Translations under genes and position numbers: made by a program
NCBI RefSeq assembly: GCF_000719335.1
Contig: NZ_JOGB01000006.1
Location: 1 to 64,000 of the forward strand
Length of the DNA: 64,000 nt
Reading direction: 5' to 3'
Source: Streptomyces sp. NRRL S-87
Lineage (GTDB): Bacteria > Actinomycetota > Actinomycetes > Streptomycetales > Streptomycetaceae
The notes under the pieces: model-generated
The model's database searches: none
Told to the model about the DNA's origin: nothing
The model's input: only the letters and a program-made list of their open reading frames with translations
Shown: in pieces, positions 23,389 to 31,578 of the stretch
Numbering within the stretch: position 1 is the first letter of the stretch
Layout of the letters: each line of letters opens with the position of its first letter

Positions 23389-23480
23389 GCGCCTGCTCCC
23401 TTCACATCCCCGATCCTCGTGAAGAAGGCCTGGCAGGGGGCGGGCACGCGGTGGGCCCGATTCCCGCGCCGGGGCGCGGG

Positions 23481-23843
23481 TCAGCCGTGCGGTTGACGCT
23501 CACGGTAGTCACCGTTCGTGGAAGCGCGGCCGGTCGCTCCGCCTCCGGGGGCGAGCCCGGTCAACAGGTGCAGAAGGTTCGCGATCTCGTGGGGACCTTC
23601 GGCCGGATGCCGGAAGAGGGTCCCGGGCGTCACCTGGTAGTGGTTGCGGCGGCCGTGGCGTACCCGGGTGAGGTACCCGGCGTTCTCCAGATCACCGACG
23701 ATGGCACCGGCCGCCCGTTCGGTGAGGCCGCAGCCGCCGGCCAGGTCACGCAGCCGGACCTCCGGATCCCGAAGGATCATGGCGAGGATCCGGGCATGGT
23801 TCGTGACGAACGTCCAACTGGTCCGAGGCTCAACCTGCTCCAT
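23481..23843 (-). CDS. Winged-helix transcriptional regulator (MarR/ArsR-like)
   Basis: 120 residues. Helix-turn-helix at about 17-60: [40 protein letters not shown] (recognition helix), then the wing [19 protein letters not shown]. The C-terminal tail is short and lacks obvious ligand or metal residues. Probably a small dimeric repressor. The ATG at 23843 has no ribosome-binding site but lies 7 nt after a perfect TATAAT, so the mRNA should be leaderless. An inverted repeat spans the promoter, suggesting autoregulation. It is the gene nearest the isochorismatase-like gene, transcribed in the same direction downstream of it. Confidence 0.85.
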   Translation of the reverse strand: MEQVEPRTSWTFVTNHARILAMILRDPEVRLRDLAGGCGLTERAAGAIVGDLENAGYLTRVRHGRRNHYQVTPGTLFRHPAEGPHEIANLLHLLTGLAPGGGATGRASTNGDYRERQPHG

Positions 23844-23850
23844 GCCCGAA

Positions 23851-23888
23851 ATTATACGATTTGCGATTCCGGTTTCACCAGACCGGAA
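23851..23888 (-). promoter_or_regulatory. Leaderless promoter and inverted repeat of the winged-helix gene
   Basis: On the minus strand a perfect TATAAT occupies 23856-23851, with the start codon 7 nt downstream. Upstream, TTCCGGT (23867-23873) and ACCGGAA (23882-23888) form an inverted repeat covering the expected -35 zone, a good place for a repressor. Confidence 0.6.
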
Positions 23889-23893
23889 CCCGA

Positions 23894-23927
23894 AGTCCTC
23901 CGATGCGACCAGTCCTCCGATGCGACC
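23894..23927. repeat. Perfect tandem duplication of a 17-bp unit
   Basis: AGTCCTCCGATGCGACC occurs twice head to tail (23894-23910 and 23911-23927), just upstream of the leaderless promoter of the winged-helix gene. It could be a slippage duplication or paired binding sites. Confidence 0.85.
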
Positions 23928-24000
23928 GTCGACAGGGCGCCGCGTCCCTCGTCCGCGCGGCCGGCACCGGGCCTCGCCGTCCCCGCCACGGCGCCCGTCT

Positions 24001-24558
24001 TCAGCGGCCTGCGCGGCCGTCCTCGAAGGTGATCCCGCCGCTCGGACGGAGCTCGGCCGCCATGTTGCGTTCCATCATCCGCAGAGCGGCCTCGGCGAGG
24101 CCGGCGTCGATGTGGGCCACCGCATCGAGGGCCACGGTGACGTCGAGGTGCCGGATGTGGGCGTCCAGGGCCGAGTAGAGCACACACTGCTCGGTGACCT
24201 GCCCGCACAGCACCACCCGTCGCACGCGGAGCTGGTTCAGGAGGTAGGCCAAGGGGGTTTCGAAGAACGCGGAGTGGCGGGCCTTGACGACGAAGAGGGC
24301 GTCCTGGTCCGGTGCGATCGGTTCGACCAGGTCGCCGTACCGGCCTGCGAGGGCGGCTTCGAGGATCTCGCCGTGGTGGGAGCGCCAGCGGCCGAAGTTG
24401 TCGTTCACGTAGATGACCGGCGCGCGGGCTTCCCGTGCCCGCTTGAGGAGGGCACCGACGCCCGGGAGGGCGTCACGGACGGACCGGACGAGCACCTCGG
24501 CGTCGTCGTGCTCGTACGTGTTCAACATGTCGATCACGATGAGTGCCGTCCCACCCAT
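24001..24558 (-). CDS. Isochorismatase-family cysteine hydrolase
   Basis: 185 residues from the ATG at 24558 (GGAAGG upstream). The catalytic triad of the superfamily is visible: Asp10 (ALIVIDMLNTYEHD), Lys92 (LFVVKARHSAFFETPL) and Cys125 (VVLCGQVTEQCVLYSA), with a probable cis-peptide just before the Cys. Members hydrolyse isochorismate, nicotinamide, N-carbamoyl compounds or other amides; no pathway gene nearby fixes the substrate. Cytoplasmic. Divergent from the BrkB-like membrane protein gene. Confidence 0.9.
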   Translation of the reverse strand: MGGTALIVIDMLNTYEHDDAEVLVRSVRDALPGVGALLKRAREARAPVIYVNDNFGRWRSHHGEILEAALAGRYGDLVEPIAPDQDALFVVKARHSAFFETPLAYLLNQLRVRRVVLCGQVTEQCVLYSALDAHIRHLDVTVALDAVAHIDAGLAEAALRMMERNMAAELRPSGGITFEDGRAGR

Positions 24559-24749
24559 GTCCGCGCCTTCCGTCACGCCGGGGCGCCTGCCCGCCCTGCC
24601 GGGTGCCAATCAGCCTGACGCCGGCCGGTGGCGCCTGCGGCGTCGTCACGGTACGACGCGGGCGCCCGCGCCCCGCACCTCGCCGGCGGCGCCCGACCCG
24701 ACGCCGATCCGAGCGGCATGGGCGCGGCCGGAATGGAAAAGCGCCCCCC

Positions 24750-25814
24750 ATGAGACCCATCGAGACACCCAGGCAGGGGCATGACCGCCCGCAGTCAGCC
24801 GCGGACCGTGCCGGCGGGGCCGGGCCGGACCGCCATGGCGAGGCTCGGGCACCGGACCGGCCCTCGCAACTGCCCGGGCGGTCCTGGAAGGCCGTGCTGC
24901 GCGGGACGTTCAGGGAGTTCAAGGACGACGACCTGTCGGACCGGGCAGCAGCACTGACCTACTACGGGGTCCTGGCGCTCTTTCCCGCCCTGCTGGTCCT
25001 GGTGTCGCTGCTCGGCGTCGTGGGGAAGTCGGCCACCCGACAGGTCCTGGACAGCCTGCAGAAGCTCACCCCGGGCGCGGCGCGCGATGTGATCAGCAAC
25101 GCGGTGCAGCAGCTCCAGGACAGCGCCGGACTCGGATCGCTGCTGGCGGTGGTGGGTCTGGCCGTCGCGATCTGGTCGGCCTCCGGCTACGTCGCCGCGT
25201 TCGTCCGCGCCTCGAACGCCGTCTACGACCTGCCCGAGGGCCGACCCGTCTGGAAGGTGCTGCCGCTGCGCCTCGGGCTGACCGTGACGCTGATGCTCCT
25301 GGCCGTCGTCAGTGCCCTGATCGTGGTGTTCACCGGCGGGCTGGCCAGGGAGGCGGGTGAGGCACTGGGGGTCGGGGACACGGCGCTGGCGGTGTGGTCG
25401 ATCGCCAAATGGCCCGTCCTGCTGTTCCTGGTCACGGTCATGATCGCGCTGCTGTACTGGGCCGCGCCGAACGCGCGGGGCCGCGGCTTCCGGTGGGTGA
25501 CGCCGGGCAGCTTCCTCGCGCTGGTGATCTGGATGATCGCCTCGGCCGGCTTCGCGTTCTACGTCGCGAACTTCGGCTCGTACAACAAGACGTACGGCAC
25601 GCTCGCGGGCGTGATCATCTTCCTGGTGTGGTTGTGGATCACCAACCTGGCCCTCCTCCTGGGCCTGGAGTTCGACGCCGAGATGGTCCGCCAGCGCGCG
25701 ATCGCCGGCGGGCTGCCCGAGGACGAGGAGACGTACGTCGAGCCCCGCGACACCCGGGCGTGGAGCGAGGAGGACCGCCGCCGCCTGGACCGAGGGCCGG
25801 AGGGGGGCGACTGA
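24750..25814 (+). CDS. YihY/BrkB-family membrane protein
   Basis: 354 residues from the ATG at 24750. A polar N-terminus of about 60 residues is followed by LSDRAAALTYYGVLALFPAL, the family hallmark, and six predicted membrane helices (about 68-90, 120-145, 170-195, 215-238, 252-275 and 285-305), including YWAAPNARGRGFRWVTPGS and FLVWLWITNLALLLGLEFDA. The C-terminus is charged and cytoplasmic. The family was once described as RNase BN, which is incorrect; transport or envelope functions are suspected. No partner gene. Confidence 0.9.
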   Translation: MRPIETPRQGHDRPQSAADRAGGAGPDRHGEARAPDRPSQLPGRSWKAVLRGTFREFKDDDLSDRAAALTYYGVLALFPALLVLVSLLGVVGKSATRQVLDSLQKLTPGAARDVISNAVQQLQDSAGLGSLLAVVGLAVAIWSASGYVAAFVRASNAVYDLPEGRPVWKVLPLRLGLTVTLMLLAVVSALIVVFTGGLAREAGEALGVGDTALAVWSIAKWPVLLFLVTVMIALLYWAAPNARGRGFRWVTPGSFLALVIWMIASAGFAFYVANFGSYNKTYGTLAGVIIFLVWLWITNLALLLGLEFDAEMVRQRAIAGGLPEDEETYVEPRDTRAWSEEDRRRLDRGPEGGD

Positions 25815-25857
25815 AGGGAGAGGGCGAGCCGCCGGGAAGGCCGGCCCCGCGGTCCAC

Positions 25858-25882
25858 GTTCCAGACGTGGGCGAGTGGGTAG
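25858..25882 (+). promoter_or_regulatory. Possible sigma-B-type stress promoter
   Basis: GTTCC (25858) and GGGTAG (25877-25882) are spaced like the Streptomyces sigma-B/F class (GTTT-N14-16-GGGTAT type), 78 bp before a small-protein ATG. The -35 part is weak. The setting among partner-switching genes makes a stress sigma factor plausible. Confidence 0.35.
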
Positions 25883-25959
25883 AAGACTCAGTTCGACACC
25901 GTCGGCGGCCCCTCCGCCGCCCCCGGCGTGCTCCGTCTTCTCCCACGGGGGAGGCCGCG

Positions 25960-26181
25960 ATGCCTCCGCACCACGTGCCCGACTACCGCTCCGGCCGCAG
26001 AGGCCGCCATTGGACCCACGCCCTGCGCAGCGCCCAGAAGTCCGGCGCCGTGATCGTCACCGACGAGACCGGGGAGGCCGTCGGCTACGCCCCGGAGCGC
26101 ACGGGCCCGGGCCGCTTCCGCCCCTGGACCACCGCCACGGGCACCCGCTACGACAGCCACGACGTGCACCCCGAGTGGTGA
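25960..26181 (+). CDS. Small basic hypothetical protein (73 aa)
   Basis: The ATG at 25960 follows GGGGGAGG. The product begins MPPHHVPDYRSGRRGRHWTH, has a short hydrophobic strand block GAVIVTDETGEAVGYAPER, and ends ATGTRYDSHDVHPEW. It is His/Arg-rich and soluble. No family I can name. The strong ribosome-binding site and sensible composition support coding. A possible stress promoter lies upstream. Confidence 0.6.
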   Translation: MPPHHVPDYRSGRRGRHWTHALRSAQKSGAVIVTDETGEAVGYAPERTGPGRFRPWTTATGTRYDSHDVHPEW

Positions 26182-26476
26182 TCCGGGACCGTGCCGAACG
26201 TGGCCCGGCCTGTCGGGCCACCGCGCCGGCCCGTGACCGCTCCCCCGCGGAGCGGAAGCGAGCCGCCGTTCGACCTGCCGGCCCATGGGGTCCGCCACCC
26301 CGAGGGTGCGCGGTCAGAACGTCCGCCCCCGAGGTACGTGATGACGCATGGTCGGGCGGAGCGGGGGCAGGTGCTGGGTCCATACACCTTCGCGACTCCG
26401 CGACCGACTCCCTGACCGCTGCGGCGGCCACCGGCCGCCGGGGCCGCCGGTTCCGCATATCGGGAGGCCTGCCGCC

Positions 26477-26893
26477 ATGACAACCGCACGCCAGATCATG
26501 ACCGCCGACGCCACGTGCGTCCGCGCCGACGAGACCGTCCTGACCGCCGCGCAGAGGATGACCGACCTCGGTGTCGGCGCGCTGCCGATCTGCGGCAGCG
26601 ACGACAGGCTCCAGGGCATGCTGACCGACCGCGACATCGTCGTGAAGGTCCTCGGAGCCGGGAAGGACCCCGCCACCTGCACGGCCGGGGAGCTCGCCCA
26701 GGGCGAGGCTGTCACGATCGGCGCCGACGACGACGCCGGCGAGATCATGCGCACCATGTCCGAACACAAGGTCCGCCGACTGCCCGTCATCGACGGACAC
26801 TCCCTGGTGGGGATCGTCGCGCAGGCCGACGTCGCCCGCGCCCTGCCCGACCCCCAGGTGGGCGACCTGCTCCAGGCCCTCTCCACTGATTGA
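26477..26893 (+). CDS. Tandem CBS-domain protein
   Basis: 138 residues from the ATG at 26477 (GGAGG 9 nt upstream), made only of two CBS domains (about 5-60 and 70-135): TARQIMTADATCVRADETV, LGVGALPICGSDDRLQGML, TDRDIVVKVL, then EHKVRRLPVIDGHSLVGIVA and QADVARAL. CBS pairs bind adenine nucleotides and act as energy sensors. Stand-alone forms are frequent in actinobacterial stress regulons. Its partner is unknown; the surrounding STAS, RsbW-like and PRC-barrel genes suggest a stress role. Confidence 0.93.
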   Translation: MTTARQIMTADATCVRADETVLTAAQRMTDLGVGALPICGSDDRLQGMLTDRDIVVKVLGAGKDPATCTAGELAQGEAVTIGADDDAGEIMRTMSEHKVRRLPVIDGHSLVGIVAQADVARALPDPQVGDLLQALSTD

Positions 26894-26946
26894 GGACGGG
26901 TACGCGACCTGACACCGCCTGCCGAACCGGTGGTGCGACCGCTCCC

Positions 26947-27291
26947 TCACGGCCGCAGGGCGTCCTCCATGTCCTCTCGCACGTCCAGGACGGCATCAGT
27001 ACCCGTCAGGGCCATCAGGCGGCGGAACTGGGACTGCGGCCGGAGGATCCGCAGGCGGGTCTGGCGGTTCACGTGCAGGAGCAGGTTGAGGAAGGAGGAG
27101 TCGCCGAACGTGATCTGCGAGGCGTCGAGGATCACGACGCGGGCGGCCGTGGACGCCTGGGCGAGGGCCTGTTCGAGTGGTGCGAGCCTGTCGAGGTCGA
27201 ATTCGCCCCGTACGCGGACGACACGCGCCGGCTCGCGGTCCTCGTGCCCGGGGCCGGTGGCGTCGGCCGGTGAGGACTCGTCTGCGCTCAT
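26947..27291 (-). CDS. STAS-domain anti-anti-sigma factor
   Basis: 114 residues. After a polar leader the STAS fold begins ARVVRVRGEFDLDRLAPLEQ, and the phosphorylatable Ser lies in ASQITFGDSSFLNLLLHVNR (the second of the two Ser by family alignment). Ends with an acidic helix (DVREDMEDALRP). It lies 90 bp downstream of an RsbW-like ATPase gene on the same strand, the classic kinase/antagonist pair, although no sigma factor is in the pair. Ribosome-binding site weak (AAGGCAG). Confidence 0.9.
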   Translation of the reverse strand: MSADESSPADATGPGHEDREPARVVRVRGEFDLDRLAPLEQALAQASTAARVVILDASQITFGDSSFLNLLLHVNRQTRLRILRPQSQFRRLMALTGTDAVLDVREDMEDALRP

Positions 27292-27381
27292 GCGGCTGGT
27301 CTGCCTTTCAACGGGGCCGGGGCGGGCGGGGGCCGCCGGCGACGGGGTGGTGCGGGGCTGGGCGCCCGTCCGGGGAGGGTT

Positions 27382-27774
27382 TCATGTTCGGCCGGTGGTC
27401 CAGGGCACGGTCGCCACGATGTGCTTGCCCCCCGGGTCCGAGGTCACTTCGAGGCGGGAGGCCAAGGATCGGACCACGGGCCATCCGAAGCCGCCCGGTT
27501 GCCAGGCGGGCGACGAGGCGTCGACGGGAGCCTGCGGGCTGCGGTCGGCCACCGTCACCGTGATCCCCTCGCCGGACGCGGTCAGGTGGAAGTCGGTCAC
27601 GCCGCCGGCGTGGCGTTGCGCATTGGTGACGAGTTCCGTGACGACCAACAGGAGCGCGTCCGCCTCCACATCCGACGCCAGGCCGTGGGCGGTGAGGAAG
27701 TCGCGCGTGAGGTCGCGCGCCGCGGCAGCGGTCAGCAGGGGCAGCGCGGACGCCACCTCCGGTCCCTCTGCCAT
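27382..27774 (-). CDS. RsbW-like ATP-binding protein (HATPase_c)
   Basis: 130 residues from the ATG at 27774, preceded by GGGAGG. GHKL motifs: LLLVVTELVTNAQRHAGG (N-box), ITVTVADRSPQAP (the G1-type loop) and GGFGWPVVRSLASRL, then GGKHIVATVPW. Probable serine kinase or binding partner for the STAS protein encoded just downstream. Soluble. Upstream lies the terminator of the PRC-barrel gene, so this pair has its own promoter. Confidence 0.92.
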   Translation of the reverse strand: MAEGPEVASALPLLTAAAARDLTRDFLTAHGLASDVEADALLLVVTELVTNAQRHAGGVTDFHLTASGEGITVTVADRSPQAPVDASSPAWQPGGFGWPVVRSLASRLEVTSDPGGKHIVATVPWTTGRT

Positions 27775-27960
27775 CTCAGCCTCCCGACGCCCTGTTGTTG
27801 CGGGCAGCCTACGCCGCGGAGCGGCACGGTGTCAGACGCGGTTCAAGCCTTCGACGCGCGGGTCCTCGGTCCGGGGCACGGGCGTTCGCGGGGCCGCCCG
27901 TCCGTCGCGTCTTCGCCGATCACCGGCCCGGCCTGCGCACCCCGCACGGACGCCCGCCGG

Positions 27961-27995
27961 CCCCGGCGCGGACGCGCAGGGCGTCGGCGCCGGGG
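27961..27995 (-). terminator. Terminator of the PRC-barrel gene
   Basis: CCCCGGCGC (27961-27969) and GCGCCGGGG (27987-27995) form a perfect 9-bp stem, 54 bp beyond the stop at 28049. It is followed on the plus strand by GGCGGGGCGG-type low-complexity sequence. Confidence 0.6.
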
Positions 27996-28048
27996 CGGCG
28001 GGGCGGCGGGGCAGCGGGGCAGCGGGATCGGTCGCGGTGCGGGGGCGC

Positions 28049-28402
28049 TCAGAAGCGCAGCGCGTCGCCCCAGTAGCCACCGATCTGCTGGTGGTAGTCC
28101 TGGTCGCCGAGGTGCTTGTCCCGGACGAAGTCCGGTGAGTCCTTGACCTGTTCCCTGGTCCGGTCGACGTAGACCTTCTCCTCGGCGGGGTCGATGCGGG
28201 TGATCGTACCGGCGGGCAGGAGCACCTCCCTGCCGAAGATCCACGGGCCGGTGTCCACCACGATCCAGCCGGCGCCGGCCTCGTTCGAGTGCTTGTCGAC
28301 CTTGCCGATGCCGCCGTCGACGGCCTCCACCTTGTAGCCCGTCAGGTCCCTGTCCACGGGGTGGCCGGCGGGGAGGCGGTAGATCCAGATGTCGTCGTTC
28401 AT
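28049..28402 (-). CDS. PRC-barrel domain protein
   Basis: 117 residues from the ATG at 28402 (GAGAGGAA upstream). The PRC-barrel covers about 10-85: LTGYKVEAVDGGIGKVDKHS, GWIVVDTGPWIFGREVLLP and ITRIDPAEEKVYVDRTREQV. The C-terminal helix ends DQDYHQQIGGYWGDALRF. Stand-alone PRC-barrel proteins of this size are common in Streptomyces and associated with stress responses, but the molecular role is unknown. Soluble. Confidence 0.92.
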   Translation of the reverse strand: MNDDIWIYRLPAGHPVDRDLTGYKVEAVDGGIGKVDKHSNEAGAGWIVVDTGPWIFGREVLLPAGTITRIDPAEEKVYVDRTREQVKDSPDFVRDKHLGDQDYHQQIGGYWGDALRF

Positions 28403-28677
28403 GAAAGCGAGTTCCTCTCTCGGTGCGGGGTCCTACGCGGCCGGGGTCCGCGCCGGGCGGCTACCGGCGCTGCCGGCGGCCGCTGCGGTCGGGGGAAGGC
28501 TCATCTGTGCGGCGGGGCGTCAGGGAGGGTGCGTGAGGGGGGCTTCGCCGGGTCGGCAGGGGCCGCGGGCTGCGGAGCGGGCGGGCGGGTTCGTCGTCAT
28601 GGGGCTCGCCTGCCCCGGATCGGCGGTTTGACTCACCGGGCTTCCCGTGGCGGGTTCCGGACGGTGGGGAGGCTTGC

Positions 28678-31152
28678 ATGCCCGCTGTCGGTGCCCCGCC
28701 CACGTGCCATGCTCGGATCATGACCTGCCGCCCCGAGGAACCAGACGGCCCGGACGAGACGTTGGCCCTGGCCAAAGTGGTGGCCAGACTGCGGGAGGAG
28801 CTCGCCCGCGCGAAGCACGATTCGGCCGAGGCCGCCCTGGTGGAACGGGCCACGGGCGTGCTGATGGGCTCCGCCGGTCTCCCGGCCGGGCAGGCGTACG
28901 GGGCGCTCGCGGCGGCCGCCGAGCGGCACGGGCGCTCGCTGGTGGACGAGTGCTCGGCCGTCCTGGCGCATCCGCCCGGGGCGGAGCCCGCCCGGGCGAG
29001 GGTCGGCCGTGACGGCATCGGGACCGACACGCCGCACGCCGCGGACGGCGAGCGGTCCGCCCCGGACCGATCGCGGCGGGAACGGGCGCGGCGGGAACGG
29101 CTCGACGGGGTGCCGACGCCGGGTCCCCCGGAGCGGGTCGTCATCCCCCGCGGCCTGGCCAGGACGTTGGCGCAGGTCCGTTCCGCACAGGGGGCCGCCG
29201 CGGGCCTGCGTAGACACCTCGGGGCGGCGGCGGGGGTGGACTGCGTGCTCATCTACGGTGCGGCGGCGGGCGGGGGCATGGACCTGTGGGGCGACGCCGG
29301 ACTCGAGCCCGGGCTGGCCGAGCAGTGGCGGCACGTGCCGCCCGGAGTGCCGGTGGCGCCCCTGCGGGCCCTGGAGACGGGACGGCCCGTGTGGCTGGCG
29401 GACGCCGCCGAGGACGCCGACCGCTACGCCCTCATCGGAGGGCCCGGCCGATGGCGCTCGCGCGCGTGGCTCCCGTGCCCTGCTCCGCGGGCGCCCGGGG
29501 CGTCCGTGGGGTTCCTGCGGGGCAGCGCCGAGCCCTTCGACCGCGCCACCCGCGACCTCCTCCACCACGCTGCCCGCCTGTGCGGGGCCGCTCTGGTGGC
29601 CCTGCCCGCGCCCGCGTCCGCGGGCGACGCCGAGGCGGCCACCGCGCAGCGGTTGCTCGACGCGCTGCCCGGCTCGGTGATCCTGCTCACCCCGGTCACG
29701 GGGGCGGCCGGACGCGTGGAGGACTTCCGCGTGGACGCGGCGTCGCCGGGCGCCCTCGACGTCTCGGGCCGCCGCGGCAAGGAACTGGTCGGCCAGTACG
29801 TCCTGGAGAGCTACCCCACCGTCCTGGGCACCCCCCTGTGGCACGGCTACCTGGACGCCCTGGAGAGCGGTACCCCCTACGAGGGCGAGCCGTTCCGCTA
29901 CGAGGAGGTCGCCGTGGGTCCGCCGCGCCACTCCACCTTCTCGGTCCGGGCGGTCCCGCTGGGCAGGCGGCTCGTGGTGTCCTGGCTGCGTCACGACCCG
30001 GGCGAGCGCGAAGCGCTGCGGCTGGCGGACCTGCAGCGGCTGGGCGGCCTCGGCTGGGGGCGGTGGGATCCGGCCACCGGCGGGGCGGAGTGGTCGGACC
30101 AGGCGTACGCGATCTTCCGACGGGAGCCGTCCCAGGGGCCGATCTCGCTCGAGGACCTCCCCGGGCACCTGGTCCCCGCTGACGGGCCCGAGGTCGCGGG
30201 TGCCGTCGACCGCCTGCTGCGCGAGGCCGTTCCGTTCGACCTCAGGGCGCGCGTCGCCACGCCGGCGGGCGTCCGCCACGTACGCGTCGTCGCCGAGGCC
30301 GTCGCCGACGCCACGGGGAGGCCGGTCGAGCTCCACGGCCTGTTCCAGGACCTGACGCGGCAGCAGCACGCCGAGGACGAACTGCTGCGGTCCGAGCGGG
30401 CGGTGGCCCACCAGCACGGGCTGCTGCAGGCGGAGCGCGCCCTCGCCTCGCGCCTGCAGCACGCCCTGCTGCCGATCCCCGAGCAGTCGCTACGGCTGGC
30501 CGGGCTGGACGTGGGGGTGGCGTACTCGCCGTCCGAGGACGGCGTCAACGTGGGCGGGGACTGGTACAGCGCCATCGAACTGCCCGACGGCAGGGCCTTG
30601 TTCGTGGTCGGTGACGTGGCCGGCCACGGCCTGGACGCCGTGGCGACGATGGCGCAGCTGCGCTTCAGCGCGAAGGGCATGATCATCACCGGCAGCCCGC
30701 TGGTGGAGGCACTCCAGCGGCTGAACACGCTGCTGCTGCACACCGGGGACGTCCGGTTCGGCACCGCCACCATGATCATGGCCGTGTACGACCCCGTCGA
30801 GCGGTGCCTGACCTGGGCGCAGGCCGGCCACCCACCGCCGCTGCTGATCCGGGACGGCCGCGCCCACTACCTCGACCGGCCGGCCGGCGTGCTGCTCGGC
30901 GCCACCGCCCGGCCGCGGTTCGCCGAGGCGCGCTACCGGCTGCGCCGCGGTGACCAGATCCTGCTCTACACCGACGGGCTGGTGGAGAAGCCCGCGGAAC
31001 ACCTGGACGAGGGCCTCGCGCGGTTGGCGGAGACGGCTGCGGAGATCTGCACCCCCGGTGCACCCGATCCCCTCGGCGCCCTGCTCGCCCCGCTGCTCGG
31101 GCACGTCGCGCGCCGGGACGACACCTGCGTGGTGCACATCCGGCTGCCGTAG
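28678..31152 (+). CDS. Multi-sensor SpoIIE-type (PP2C) phosphatase with ANTAR-like, GAF and PAS regions
   Basis: 824 residues. The ATG at 28678 has GGGGAGG at 5 nt; a second ATG at 28720 lacks one. Order: an ANTAR-like helical segment (about 50-97, LVERATGVLMGSAGLPAGQA); a basic linker; a GAF domain (about 150-310, VDCVLIYGAAAGG); two PAS-like domains (about 320-435 and 445-575, LGGLGWGRWDPATGGAEWSD, ELHGLFQDLTRQQ); a coiled segment; and the SpoIIE phosphatase (about 595-824) with NVGGDWYSAIEL, VVGDVAGHGLDAVATMAQL, AQAGHPPPLLIRDG, QILLYTDGLVEKP and RRDDTCVVHIRL. It would dephosphorylate STAS antagonists on sensed signals. ANTAR domains normally bind RNA, so their presence here is noteworthy. 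Confidence 0.92.
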   Translation: MPAVGAPPTCHARIMTCRPEEPDGPDETLALAKVVARLREELARAKHDSAEAALVERATGVLMGSAGLPAGQAYGALAAAAERHGRSLVDECSAVLAHPPGAEPARARVGRDGIGTDTPHAADGERSAPDRSRRERARRERLDGVPTPGPPERVVIPRGLARTLAQVRSAQGAAAGLRRHLGAAAGVDCVLIYGAAAGGGMDLWGDAGLEPGLAEQWRHVPPGVPVAPLRALETGRPVWLADAAEDADRYALIGGPGRWRSRAWLPCPAPRAPGASVGFLRGSAEPFDRATRDLLHHAARLCGAALVALPAPASAGDAEAATAQRLLDALPGSVILLTPVTGAAGRVEDFRVDAASPGALDVSGRRGKELVGQYVLESYPTVLGTPLWHGYLDALESGTPYEGEPFRYEEVAVGPPRHSTFSVRAVPLGRRLVVSWLRHDPGEREALRLADLQRLGGLGWGRWDPATGGAEWSDQAYAIFRREPSQGPISLEDLPGHLVPADGPEVAGAVDRLLREAVPFDLRARVATPAGVRHVRVVAEAVADATGRPVELHGLFQDLTRQQHAEDELLRSERAVAHQHGLLQAERALASRLQHALLPIPEQSLRLAGLDVGVAYSPSEDGVNVGGDWYSAIELPDGRALFVVGDVAGHGLDAVATMAQLRFSAKGMIITGSPLVEALQRLNTLLLHTGDVRFGTATMIMAVYDPVERCLTWAQAGHPPPLLIRDGRAHYLDRPAGVLLGATARPRFAEARYRLRRGDQILLYTDGLVEKPAEHLDEGLARLAETAAEICTPGAPDPLGALLAPLLGHVARRDDTCVVHIRLP

Positions 31153-31211
31153 CGGTCACCGGGGCCGGCCGGACGGCGCGCGCGGTCACCGGGGCCGGCC
31201 GGACGGCGCGC
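31152..31211. repeat. Perfect 30-bp tandem duplication after the phosphatase gene
   Basis: The unit beginning GCGGTCACCGGGGCCGGCC and ending GGACGGCGCGC occurs at 31152-31181 and again, identical, at 31182-31211. It starts at the last base of the stop codon. Each unit contains GGCCGGCC and can fold, so the pair may be a duplicated terminator. Confidence 0.9.
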
Positions 31212-31323
31212 GGGAGGCCGCCGCGTCCGAAACCCGTGTCACGCCTTCGGGGGAGGCCGGGTTTGCGCGCACTCCCAGCGGCCAGACGGAACGCATACGG
31301 CTCCCCGACAGGAAAGGTCCGTC

Positions 31324-31422
31324 ATGGGAAACATGGTGCTGCTCACCGTGCCGATGCTGGTGGCCCTGCTCCTCATCCTCACCCGCCGTGACCGCGGTCG
31401 GCACGCGGGAGGCCGCCGGTGA
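31324..31422 (+). CDS. Very small membrane protein (32 aa)
   Basis: The ATG at 31324 follows AGGAAAGG at 7 nt. The product is MGNMVLLTVPMLVALLLILT followed by a basic tail RRDRGRHAGGRR: one transmembrane helix with a positive C-terminus, a typical small membrane protein. Function unknown. Support rests on the ribosome-binding site and the coherent hydrophobic segment, so the call is tentative. Confidence 0.4.
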   Translation: MGNMVLLTVPMLVALLLILTRRDRGRHAGGRR

Positions 31423-31578
31423 CCGAAGGGCGCGCGGGGCCGGCGGGCCGAGGGCCGCAGGGCGCGGGGAACCGCGAAGTGCTTCCCGGACCGCGCCACG
31501 CGGCCCCCGCGTCCGTAGGCTGGACGCGGGTAGGCGCCCGCCGGGCGCCGGCGACTCCGAGGGGGGAGTGAGGGCGCT

